Below, in pieces: positions 50,685-58,413 of a stretch of DNA of 58,413 nucleotides. The translations under genes and the position numbers were made by a program. Location of the stretch: positions 1 to 58,413 of the forward strand of contig NZ_RDQF01000050.1 in assembly GCF_004114425.1 (NCBI RefSeq). Reading direction: 5' to 3'. Position 1 is the stretch's first letter, and every line of letters starts with the position of its first letter. The stretch is from Bradyrhizobium vignae. Its GTDB lineage: Bacteria > Pseudomonadota > Alphaproteobacteria > Rhizobiales > Xanthobacteraceae. The notes under the pieces are model-generated. The model did not search any database and was not told the origin of the DNA. It worked only from the letters and a program-made list of their open reading frames with translations.

Positions 50685-52435
50685 GCCCGGCAACGCCTGC
50701 AAGACCAACCGAAAAGTCGGCCGAGCCTTGGCGGCAGCGGCTGATCCGAAGCCTGCTCTACGGGCGCAATGTCGATCGCGCCGCGAAGGCGCGCGCGCGC
50801 GTGGGCCTCGCAATGCTCGCCTTCGCCTCGGTCTACGCTTTGATCGGCGGCCGGCTCGTGATGTTCGCGATCGGCGCCGACGCCCACAGCGCGCGCCGCG
50901 CTGCGGCGCAGGAGGTGGTTGCGACCGCGCGGCCCGACATCGTCGACCGCAACGGCGCAATCCTTGCGACCGACGTCAAGGCGGCGAGCCTGTTCGGCGA
51001 GCCGCGCCGCATCATCGACAAGGACGAGGCGATCGAGCTCTTGACCGCGACCATTCCCGACCTCGACGAGGTCGAGGTGCGCGAGCGCCTCAGGACGCGC
51101 AAGGGTTTCGTCTGGCTCAAGCGCGAGGTCACGCCGGCGCAGCAGCAGGCCGTCCACAAGCTCGGAATTCCCGGCATCGGCTTCCTGCGCGAGAACAAGC
51201 GCGTCTATCCCACCGGCAACGAGGTCGCCCATCTCATCGGTCTCGTCAACATCGACAACCAGGGCATCGCTGGCCTCGAGAAGTGGCTCGACAACCAGGG
51301 GCTGGCCGATCTCCACCGCGCCGGCTTTGCCACCGACCGGCTGCAGAAGCCGATCGAGCTCTCGGTCGACCTGCGCGTCGAGCATGCGCTGCGCGACGAG
51401 CTGTTGAAGGCCAAGGACAAGTTCCACGCCAAGGCCGCCTCCGGGATCGTCTCCAACGTCAAGACCGGCGAGATCGTGGCGATGGTCTCGCTGCCGGACT
51501 TCGATCCCAACAATCCGAAGGAAGCGCACGACCCCGACCGCATCAACCGCCTGACCACCGGCGTCTACGAGATGGGCTCGACCTTCAAGGCGTTCACGCT
51601 GGCGATGGCGCTCGATTCCGGCAAGATCAACTTGAACTCGATGTGGGATGCGCGCGGAAACCTGCACTACGGCAAGTTCACGATCCACGACAGCCATCCG
51701 CTCGGACGTTTCATCAACACCAAGGAAGTGTTCACCTACTCGTCCAACATCGGTGCCGCACGGATCGCACTCGGCCAGGGCGTCGAGGCGCACAAGGCCT
51801 TCCTCGCCAAGATGGGGCAGTTGACGCGGCTGCGCACCGAATTGCCGGAGAGCGCGGCGCCGCTGATCCCGCGGCGCTGGAGCGAGCTGAACACGGTGAC
51901 TGCCGCGTTCGGCCAGGGCCTCTCCGTGGCGCCGCTGCAAGCGGTGATGGGTATCAACGCGCTGGTGAACGGCGGCTACCTGATTCCGCCGACATTCATG
52001 AAACGAAGCGAATCCGAAGCCATGGCCATGGCCAAGCGCGTCATCAAGCCGGAGACCAGCGACAAGATGCGGTTCCTGATGCGGCTCAACGCCGAAATCG
52101 GCACCGCCAAGACCGCCGACATCAAGGGCTACTATGTCGGCGGCAAGACCGGAACGTCGGAAAAGGTCATCAACGGCCGCTACGCCAAGAAGCGCGTGCT
52201 CAACTCGTTCACCGCCATCATGCCCTGCGACGATCCGAAATATCAGATCCTGGTGATGCTGGACGAGCCGCAGGCGATTCCCGAGACGAAGGGTTTCATC
52301 ACCTCCGGCTGGAACGCGGTGCCGACCGGCGGCAAGGTGATCGAGCGGATCGCGCCGCTTCTGGGCGTCGAGCCGCGGTTTGACCTGCCGCCGTCCGAGC
52401 GCCTTATTCTTGCAGCATCCAGGACAACCCAGTAA
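50681..52435 (+). CDS. ftsI: Septal peptidoglycan transpeptidase FtsI (PBP3)
   Basis: 584 residues. Cytosolic head, one membrane helix (about 41-63), PBP dimerisation domain with 'ATARPDIVDRNGAILATDV', then the transpeptidase domain with S300-T-F-K303, S354-S-N356 and 'GGKTGTS', all intact. Makes septal cross-links and is a beta-lactam target. The start overlaps the ftsL stop. Confidence 0.96.
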   Translation: MSPATPARPTEKSAEPWRQRLIRSLLYGRNVDRAAKARARVGLAMLAFASVYALIGGRLVMFAIGADAHSARRAAAQEVVATARPDIVDRNGAILATDVKAASLFGEPRRIIDKDEAIELLTATIPDLDEVEVRERLRTRKGFVWLKREVTPAQQQAVHKLGIPGIGFLRENKRVYPTGNEVAHLIGLVNIDNQGIAGLEKWLDNQGLADLHRAGFATDRLQKPIELSVDLRVEHALRDELLKAKDKFHAKAASGIVSNVKTGEIVAMVSLPDFDPNNPKEAHDPDRINRLTTGVYEMGSTFKAFTLAMALDSGKINLNSMWDARGNLHYGKFTIHDSHPLGRFINTKEVFTYSSNIGAARIALGQGVEAHKAFLAKMGQLTRLRTELPESAAPLIPRRWSELNTVTAAFGQGLSVAPLQAVMGINALVNGGYLIPPTFMKRSESEAMAMAKRVIKPETSDKMRFLMRLNAEIGTAKTADIKGYYVGGKTGTSEKVINGRYAKKRVLNSFTAIMPCDDPKYQILVMLDEPQAIPETKGFITSGWNAVPTGGKVIERIAPLLGVEPRFDLPPSERLILAASRTTQ

Positions 52436-52519
52436 TCAACCGGGTGGGCCGTCGCCGGTGCTGAGTCGGGATTTTCCCAAGGATTCGGCTTTCCGGCCGG
52501 GCATGTCGACTGGAAGACC

Positions 52520-53992
52520 ATGAAGCTGCGCGACCTCTTAGGTCAAGACGTTCTGGGCAATGATGCCGCGATCGAGCCCGCCGTTGCGGCGCTCGACGTG
52601 AGCGGGGTTGCGCTCGACAGCCGCGTGGTCAAGCCGGGCGATCTGTTCTTCGCGCTCGCGGGCAGCAAGACCGATGGCGCTCGCTTCATCGATGCTGCGG
52701 TTGCTGCGGGCGCGATCGCAATCGTCGGCGACCATGCGCCAACAGCATGCAAGGTGCCGTTCATCGCCGCCACCAATCCGCGCCGCGCGCTGGCGCTCGC
52801 CGCCGCAAGATTCTTCCCCGCGCAGCCCGCAACGATTGCGGCGGTGACCGGAACCAGCGGCAAGACCTCGGTTGCCGCCTTCACGCGTCAGATCTGGGAG
52901 CGGCTCGGACATGCCTCCGCCAGCATCGGCACCATCGGTCTCGTTTCGCCGAAGCGCACGGTATACGGCTCGCTGACGACGCCGGATCCGATCGCGCTGC
53001 ACCGGCAGCTCGACGAGATCGCGCGCGAAGGCGTCACGCATCTCGCCTTCGAGGCGTCCTCGCACGGGCTCGACCAGTACCGCCTCGATGGCGTGCATAT
53101 CTCGGCCGGCGGATTCACCAATCTCTCGCGCGACCATATGGATTACCATCCGACGGTCGCGCATTATCTCGCGGCAAAGCTTCGCCTGTTCCGCGAGCTG
53201 ATCCCGCCGGGCGGCGCCGCCGTGATCTCGGCCGATCATGATTGCTCGGCGGAAGCGATCGATGCGGCGAAGGCGCGCGGCCTGCGCATCATGGCGGTGG
53301 GCCGCAACGGTGATGGCGCAGGCGAGGGCATCCGCCTCACCGAGGCCGTGGTCGAAGGCTTTGCGCAGAAGCTCACGGTCGAACATCGCGGCAGGGGCTA
53401 CGCGATCCGGCTGCCGCTGGTCGGCGAATTCCAGATCGAGAACGCGCTGGTGTCGGCCGGCCTTGCCATCGGCACCGGCAGCGACGCTGCAAACGTGTTC
53501 GCAAGCCTCGAACATCTCGAAGGCGCCAAGGGCCGGCTCGAGCGCGTCGGCGAGCGCAACGGCGCGCCGATCTTCGTCGACTATGCGCACAAGCCCGACG
53601 CGCTGGCGAAAGCGCTGCAGGCGCTGCGGCCCTATGCCAAGCGCAGGCTGGTCGTCGTGTTCGGTGCCGGCGGCGACCGCGATGCCGGCAAGCGTCCGAT
53701 CATGGGCGCGATCGCGGCGGAGAATGCCGACGGCGTCATCATCACCGACGACAATCCGCGCAGCGAGAAGCCGGATGCCATCCGCGCCGCGATCCTCGCC
53801 GCTGCGAAGGGCGCACGCGAGATCGGCGACCGCGCTGCCGCGATCCGCGCCGCGATCGAGGAGCTGGAAGACGGCGATGCACTGCTCATCGCCGGCAAGG
53901 GCCACGAGACCGGGCAGATCGTCGGTGGAGAGGTGCTGCCCTTCAGTGATCACGAGGCGGTTGCCGCCGCACTAGCGTCGAGGATTGCATGA
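52520..53992 (+). CDS. murE: UDP-MurNAc-tripeptide synthetase MurE (meso-DAP adding)
   Basis: 490 residues. ATP loop 'VTGTSGKTS' (109-117), 'HLAFEASSHGLDQYRLDG', 'NLSRDHMDYH', and the DNPR motif in 'IITDDNPRSEKP', which marks meso-diaminopimelate specificity. Adds the third residue of the stem peptide. Follows ftsI by 84 bases with no other gene between; overlaps murF by ATGA. Confidence 0.96.
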   Translation: MKLRDLLGQDVLGNDAAIEPAVAALDVSGVALDSRVVKPGDLFFALAGSKTDGARFIDAAVAAGAIAIVGDHAPTACKVPFIAATNPRRALALAAARFFPAQPATIAAVTGTSGKTSVAAFTRQIWERLGHASASIGTIGLVSPKRTVYGSLTTPDPIALHRQLDEIAREGVTHLAFEASSHGLDQYRLDGVHISAGGFTNLSRDHMDYHPTVAHYLAAKLRLFRELIPPGGAAVISADHDCSAEAIDAAKARGLRIMAVGRNGDGAGEGIRLTEAVVEGFAQKLTVEHRGRGYAIRLPLVGEFQIENALVSAGLAIGTGSDAANVFASLEHLEGAKGRLERVGERNGAPIFVDYAHKPDALAKALQALRPYAKRRLVVVFGAGGDRDAGKRPIMGAIAAENADGVIITDDNPRSEKPDAIRAAILAAAKGAREIGDRAAAIRAAIEELEDGDALLIAGKGHETGQIVGGEVLPFSDHEAVAAALASRIA

Positions 53993-55371
53993 GCGCGCCG
54001 ATATGGACGGTTGCCGAGGTCGCGCGTGCGCTGGGCGCCGCCGGATCTTTCCCGGATACGCCGATCGATTTCGTCACCCAGGACAGCCGACTGGTGAAGC
54101 CGGGCAGCCTGTTCGTCGCGCTCAGCGGCACGCCGAGCGGCGGCTTCATCTCGGCCTTCGCCAGCGCGCGCGACGGTTGGGAGTTCGCGGACAAGGCGGA
54201 AGCCGCAGGCGCGGTCGCGATGATCGTGCCGCACGAGATCGCGGGCATCCGCATTCCCCAGATCGTCGTGAAGGATACGCTGATCGACGGCCTCTGGGGC
54301 CTCGCGCGCGCCGCCCGCGCCCGCTTCCGCGGGCCGGTGATCGGGCTCACCGGCAGCGCCGGCAAGACCAGCACCAAGGAGTTTCTGGCGGCTTATCCGA
54401 ACGCCTATGCCAGCCCCTCGAGCTTCAACAATTTTTGGGGCGTGCCGCTGACGCTGTGCAATGCCAAGCCGGACGCCAGCCTCTGGGTCGTCGAGATGGG
54501 CATGAACCAGCAAGGCGAGATCGCGCGGCTCAGCGAATTGACGCGGCCGACCGTCGCGCTCGTCGTCAACGTCCAGCCGGTGCATCTGGAGAAGCTCGGC
54601 TCGCTCGACGCTATCCGGCGCGAAAAGGTGTCGATCGCGCTCGGCCTGCCCGAAGATGGCGTGCTGTTGCTGCCCGCCGGGATCAAGGCGCCCGAGTGGA
54701 AAGGCAGGGTCGTGCGCTTCGGAGGCGAGCACACCGAGGTGCACGAGGTCGCGCATGCGCCTCACGGCGAGAGCTGGCAGGTCGTGGCCGCGATCGGCAA
54801 GAAGGAGATCGCCTTCAGCCTCACCCCCGGCGCGCCGCACCGGGTGCACAATGCGCTGGCTGCGCTGGCCTCGATTCATGCTGCGCATCTCGACGTCGCG
54901 ACGCTCGCGATCAAGCTCGACCGCGTCGGCATCATGACCGGCCGCGGCGTCGAGCAGGCAATCGGCGACATCACCGTGATCGACGACAGCTTCAACGGCA
55001 ATCCGGCCAGCGTGGCGGCTGCGCTGCAAAGCCTTGAGGCGCGCAACATCAGCGGCGGTCGCCGCATCGCGGTGCTCGGCGACATGCTCGAGCTGGGCGA
55101 GGACGCACCGAGCTATCACACCGGCCTCGCCAGGCATCTCGAAGGCATCGACGCGGTCTACTGCGTCGGCCCGCTGATGCGTCATCTCTACGACGTGCTG
55201 CCAGCGGGCAAGGGCCTCGGCTGGCACGACGATCCCGCCACGCTGAAGCCGAGCGAGGTTGCGCGCCTGCTGAAGGCAGGCGACGTCGTGGTTGTCAAGG
55301 GCAGCAAGAAGATGTTCTGGGTCAACAAGTTTGTGCCGGGGCTGGTGGCCGCCTTGCAGGCAAAGGCGTAA
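53989..55371 (+). CDS. murF: UDP-MurNAc-pentapeptide synthetase MurF
   Basis: 460 residues. Mur ligase ATP loop 'GLTGSAGKTSTKEF', N-terminal 'DFVTQDSRLVKPGSLFVALSG', 'VEMGMNQQGEIARLSELTRPTVALV' and the C-terminal 'IDDSFNGNPASVAAALQSL'. Adds D-Ala-D-Ala to the tripeptide. Coupled to murE; a 182-base gap follows before mraY. Confidence 0.96.
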   Translation: MSAPIWTVAEVARALGAAGSFPDTPIDFVTQDSRLVKPGSLFVALSGTPSGGFISAFASARDGWEFADKAEAAGAVAMIVPHEIAGIRIPQIVVKDTLIDGLWGLARAARARFRGPVIGLTGSAGKTSTKEFLAAYPNAYASPSSFNNFWGVPLTLCNAKPDASLWVVEMGMNQQGEIARLSELTRPTVALVVNVQPVHLEKLGSLDAIRREKVSIALGLPEDGVLLLPAGIKAPEWKGRVVRFGGEHTEVHEVAHAPHGESWQVVAAIGKKEIAFSLTPGAPHRVHNALAALASIHAAHLDVATLAIKLDRVGIMTGRGVEQAIGDITVIDDSFNGNPASVAAALQSLEARNISGGRRIAVLGDMLELGEDAPSYHTGLARHLEGIDAVYCVGPLMRHLYDVLPAGKGLGWHDDPATLKPSEVARLLKAGDVVVVKGSKKMFWVNKFVPGLVAALQAKA

Positions 55372-55553
55372 ACTGCTTGGAAGGCGCTGTTCCCGAATCC
55401 CTCTTTTGCGGCACGAAGCCGTCCGTTTCCCCTGAGGTCGCGTCCGACCCGATGATGAAGACCAGCGAATGCGCGTGAGGCACGTTGAGGCCAAAATGAA
55501 GGCCGAGAACCAGGCCAAGGCTGCGCGTGCGAAGGCGCCATAGGACCGTCTGA

Positions 55554-56657
55554 ATGTTTTACTGGCTGATCGAGCTCTCCAATACATTTCCGGGCTTCGG
55601 TGCAATCCGCACGGTCCTGAACGTCTTCCGCTACATCACCTTCCGCACCGGCGGCGCCGTCGTCACCGGCGCGCTGTTCGTGTTCCTGTTCGGACCCTGG
55701 ATCATCGATCATTTGCGCATCCGCCAGGGCAAGGGCCAGCCGATCCGCACCGACGGTCCGCAATCGCATCTCGCCAAGAAGGGCACGCCCACCATGGGCG
55801 GGCTGATGATCCTGTCCGGGCTCACGGTCGGCACGGTGCTGTGGGCCAATCCGCTCAACCCCTATGTCTGGATCGTGCTCGCAGTGACGCTCGGCTTCGG
55901 CTTCGTCGGCTTCTACGACGATTACCTCAAGGTCACCAAGCAGACCACGACCGGGTTCGGCAGCAAGCTTCGCCTGCTGATCGAGGCGGCGATCGCGCTG
56001 GTCGCCTGCTATGCGCTGGTGCGGCTGAACCGCGATCCCGCATCGACTGCGCTGACGATTCCCTTCCTGAAGGACACGGTGCTGCATTTCGGCTGGTTCT
56101 TCGTCATCTTCGGCGCCTTCGTCATCGTCGGCTCCGGCAACGCGGTGAACCTCACCGACGGTCTCGACGGCCTCGCCATCGTGCCGGTGATGATTGCGAC
56201 CGCGAGCTTTGCGATGATCGCTTATCTCGCCGGCAACGCCGTGTTCGCCGAATATCTCCAGATCAAATATGTCGCGGGCACCGGCGAACTCGCCGTGCTC
56301 TGCGGCGCGCTGCTAGGGGCGGGCCTCGGCTTCCTCTGGTTCAACGCGCCGCCGGCCTCGATCTTCATGGGCGACACCGGCTCGCTCGCGCTCGGCGGAA
56401 TGCTCGGTGCCATCGCGGTCGCGGTGAAGCACGAGATCGTGCTTGCGGTGATCGGCGGCCTGTTCGTGCTGGAGGCGGTCTCCGTCATCGTGCAGGTGGT
56501 GTCGTTCAAGCTCACCGGAAAGCGCATCTTCCGGATGGCACCGATCCATCATCATTTCGAGCAGCTCGGCTGGACCGAGCCGCAGATCGTGATCCGCTTC
56601 TGGATCATCTCGGTGATGCTGGCGCTCGCCGGTCTCTCGACGCTGAAGCTGCGCTGA
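55554..56657 (+). CDS. mraY: Phospho-MurNAc-pentapeptide translocase MraY
   Basis: 367 residues, about ten membrane helices. 'IRTDGPQSHLAKKGTPTMGGL', 'GFYDDYLKVTKQTTTG', 'SGNAVNLTDGLDGLAIVP' and 'RMAPIHHHFEQLGWTE' are the cytosolic loops holding the Mg and substrate sites. Makes lipid I at the inner membrane. The gap before it contains a short frame of 24 codons (55469-55543) that has no clear ribosome site. Confidence 0.97.
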   Translation: MFYWLIELSNTFPGFGAIRTVLNVFRYITFRTGGAVVTGALFVFLFGPWIIDHLRIRQGKGQPIRTDGPQSHLAKKGTPTMGGLMILSGLTVGTVLWANPLNPYVWIVLAVTLGFGFVGFYDDYLKVTKQTTTGFGSKLRLLIEAAIALVACYALVRLNRDPASTALTIPFLKDTVLHFGWFFVIFGAFVIVGSGNAVNLTDGLDGLAIVPVMIATASFAMIAYLAGNAVFAEYLQIKYVAGTGELAVLCGALLGAGLGFLWFNAPPASIFMGDTGSLALGGMLGAIAVAVKHEIVLAVIGGLFVLEAVSVIVQVVSFKLTGKRIFRMAPIHHHFEQLGWTEPQIVIRFWIISVMLALAGLSTLKLR

Positions 56658-56668
56658 CGGTCCCCGCG

Positions 56669-58066
56669 ATGATCCCGGTCACATCCTTCGCCGGCAAGAC
56701 GGTCGCGGTGTTCGGCCTCGGCGGCTCGGGGCTCGCCTCGTGCCACGCGCTGAAGGCCGGCGGCGCCGAGGTGGTCGCCGCCGACGATAGTGCCGAGAAT
56801 GTCGCCAAGGCCGCGCAGGCCGGCTTCATCACTGCGGACCTGCGCAACGTCTCCTGGGCGAAGTTTGCAGCGCTCGTGCTCGCGCCCGGCGTGCCGCTGA
56901 CCCATCCGGTGCCGCACTGGAGCGTGCTGAAGGCGCGCGAAGCCGGCGTCGAGGTGATCGGCGATATCGAGCTGTTCTGCCGCGAACGGCGCCGGCATGC
57001 GCCGAACGCGCCGTTCGTTGCCATCACCGGCACCAACGGCAAGTCGACCACGACGGCGCTGATCGCGCATCTGACAAAGGTTGCCGGCTACGACACCCAG
57101 ATGGGCGGCAATATCGGCACCGCGATCCTGTCGCTGGAGCCGCCACGCATGGGCCGCGTCCACGTCATCGAGATGTCGTCCTATCAGATCGACCTCACGC
57201 CCTCGCTCGATCCCTCCGTCGGCATTTTGCTCAACGTCAGCGAGGACCATATCGACCGCCACGGCACGCTCGCGCACTACGCCGCGGTGAAGGAGCGCCT
57301 CGTCGCGGCCGTGCAAGAAGGCGGCACCGCGATCGTCGGTGTCGACGACGGCTATTGCCGCGATGTCGCCGACCGGCTCGATCGCGCCGGCAAGAACGTG
57401 GTGCGGATCTCGGTCAAGAATCCGCTCGCGTCAGGCCTTTACGTCGAGCACGGCAACCTCGTGCGCGCGTCGGGCGGCGCCCGCAGCGAAGTCGCCGCGC
57501 TCGGCGGTATCGGCTCGCTGCGCGGCCTGCACAACGCACAGAATGCGGCCTGCGCGGCGGCGGCCGCGCTCGCGATGGGCATCAGCCTGGACGTGCTGCA
57601 GAACGGCCTGCGCAGCTTTCCGGGCCTTGCGCATCGCATGGAGCAGGTCGGGCGCCGCGGCAATGTGCTGTTCGTCAACGATTCCAAGGGCACCAACGCG
57701 GATGCCACCGCGCATGCGCTCTCGTCCTTCGCCGACATCTTCTGGATCGCCGGCGGCAAGCCGAAGGCGGGCGGCATCACCAGCTTGACGGGCTTCTTCC
57801 CGCGCATCCGAAAAGCCTATCTGATCGGCGAGGCCGCGCAGGAGTTTTCGGGCACGCTGGGACAAGTGCCGCACGAGATCAGCCAGACCCTCGATGTCGC
57901 GGTCGAGCACGCCGCGCGCGACGCGGAAGCGTCGGGCCTCACCGACGCCGTCGTGCTGCTCTCGCCGGCCTGCGCCTCATTCGACCAGTACCGCAATTTC
58001 GAGATACGCGGCACCAAGTTCCGCGAACTGGTGCAGGCGCTGCCGGGTGTGAAGCCGGTGGTCTGA
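56669..58066 (+). CDS. murD: UDP-MurNAc-L-alanine-D-glutamate ligase MurD
   Basis: 465 residues from the ATG at 56669, 11 bases after mraY. N-terminal 'VAVFGLGGSGLASCHALKAGGAEVVAADD', 'ITGTNGKSTTTALIAHL' ATP loop, 'ILLNVSEDHIDRHGTLAHYA', and the C-terminal 'VNDSKGTNADATAHALSSF' with 'LLSPACASFDQYRNFEIRG'. Adds D-Glu. It is the last dcw gene visible. Confidence 0.96.
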   Translation: MIPVTSFAGKTVAVFGLGGSGLASCHALKAGGAEVVAADDSAENVAKAAQAGFITADLRNVSWAKFAALVLAPGVPLTHPVPHWSVLKAREAGVEVIGDIELFCRERRRHAPNAPFVAITGTNGKSTTTALIAHLTKVAGYDTQMGGNIGTAILSLEPPRMGRVHVIEMSSYQIDLTPSLDPSVGILLNVSEDHIDRHGTLAHYAAVKERLVAAVQEGGTAIVGVDDGYCRDVADRLDRAGKNVVRISVKNPLASGLYVEHGNLVRASGGARSEVAALGGIGSLRGLHNAQNAACAAAAALAMGISLDVLQNGLRSFPGLAHRMEQVGRRGNVLFVNDSKGTNADATAHALSSFADIFWIAGGKPKAGGITSLTGFFPRIRKAYLIGEAAQEFSGTLGQVPHEISQTLDVAVEHAARDAEASGLTDAVVLLSPACASFDQYRNFEIRGTKFRELVQALPGVKPVV

Positions 58067-58092
58067 GGCATCCCCTCTCCACAATCTCCGTT

Positions 58093-58192
58093 GTCGTCGC
58101 CCGGCGTGACCGGGCGACCCAGTATCCCAGAGGCGGTGCTTGAGCCGAGAGGCCGCGGCGTACTGGATGCGCCGGTCGAGCCGGGGCATGAC
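58093..58192. repeat. Intergenic repeat, GTCATCCCCGCG family, copy 2
   Basis: Related to 6819-6917; starts GTCGTCGCCCGGCG and ends GGGGCATGAC with inner 'cccagtatcccag / tactggatgcgccgg' parts. Lies between murD and the transposase. Confidence 0.7.
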
Positions 58193-58210
58193 AGTTAGAG
58201 CATGATGTTT

Positions 58211-58413
58211 TTATACGGAAACATAGCCTGAGTTTTTGAAGTAGTTGGTGCACTCCTCCTTGGAGAAGAGATCGAGGAGTTCACCAACCTTTCTCCAGGT
58301 TGCCTCCACGTCACGGGGCTCGGCAGCTCGCATGAGATGTTTGAGTTTGGCGAAGACCTGCTCGATCGGATTGAGGTCCGGGCTGTAGGGCGGCAAGAAG
58401 ATGCGGTGGGCGC
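58211..58413 (-). mobile_element. IS630-family transposase, C-terminal part (runs off the window)
   Basis: The last 67 codons of a transposase; 'LPPYSPDLNPIEQVFAKLKHL' is the third catalytic (Asp-Glu) block of IS630/DDE_3 enzymes, and 'SKEECTNYFKNSGYVSV' is the usual tail. The reading frame is open to the window edge, so the rest lies beyond 58413. The terminal inverted repeat could not be placed. The IS lies directly after murD. Confidence 0.88.

Noticed and set aside
55469..55543. 24-codon frame in the murF-mraY gap
   Set aside because: No clear ribosome site; Lys/Ala-rich composition fits chance; kept only as a remark under mraY.

Overview
The window looks like chromosomal DNA of a Bradyrhizobium-like alphaproteobacterium (Nitrobacteraceae). 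The evidence is high GC, the gene families present, and intergenic regions packed with the palindromic repeats typical of that genus. No tRNA or rRNA gene and no CRISPR array was seen. One RNA gene is present, rnpB on the minus strand near 45.6-46.1 kb. Most genes are ordinary core or accessory genes in short operons.

Layout. 0.2-3.2 kb: two glutathione S-transferase-like genes, a Mug-type DNA glycosylase and a DUF4262 gene. 3.2-8.3 kb: a minus-strand thiamine operon thiO-thiS-thiG-thiE-thiC, with a TPP riboswitch against the thiO start and an intrinsic terminator after thiC; repeat elements sit inside the operon. 8.5-11.8 kb: a secreted lytic transglycosylase, a small zinc ribbon protein, a PRC-barrel protein and an orphan LivK-type binding protein. 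12.2-16.8 kb: a PotADBC-like polyamine/opine ABC importer. 17.1-22.5 kb: a DUF4403 protein, a regulator plus beta-propeller pair divergent from a DUF899 pair, and a cytochrome c. 22.6-23.3 kb: an L,D-transpeptidase gene broken by a one-base frameshift.

23.6-29.7 kb: a group of genes that look lipid-related. It holds a GT4 glycosyltransferase, phosphatidylethanolamine N-methyltransferase (pmtA), a His-rich membrane protein resembling Mpo1/DUF962 dioxygenases, an unusually long class III PLP enzyme, an E. coli-type phosphatidylserine decarboxylase, then a Nudix hydrolase. Psd makes phosphatidylethanolamine and PmtA methylates it towards phosphatidylcholine. This is the best candidate here for a little-described functional module.

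30-34.7 kb: envelope proteins (FecR domain, DUF2147, extensin-like lipoprotein) and a 27-residue membrane peptide. 34.7-42.1 kb: an efflux region with a TetR/HlyD/MFS (EmrAB-like) module carrying a perfect palindromic operator, an ABC exporter and a MATE transporter. 42.2-45.3 kb: a TauE/SafE permease, a small secreted protein and a MocR regulator divergent from a DUF983 gene. 46.1-47.8 kb: a DGPF/YCII protein with an ECF42-type sigma factor and a good candidate for its autoregulated promoter. 48-58 kb: an amidase divergent from the division and cell wall cluster rsmH-ftsL-ftsI-murE-murF-mraY-murD. The window ends inside an IS630-family transposase lying directly after murD, where ftsW would normally follow.
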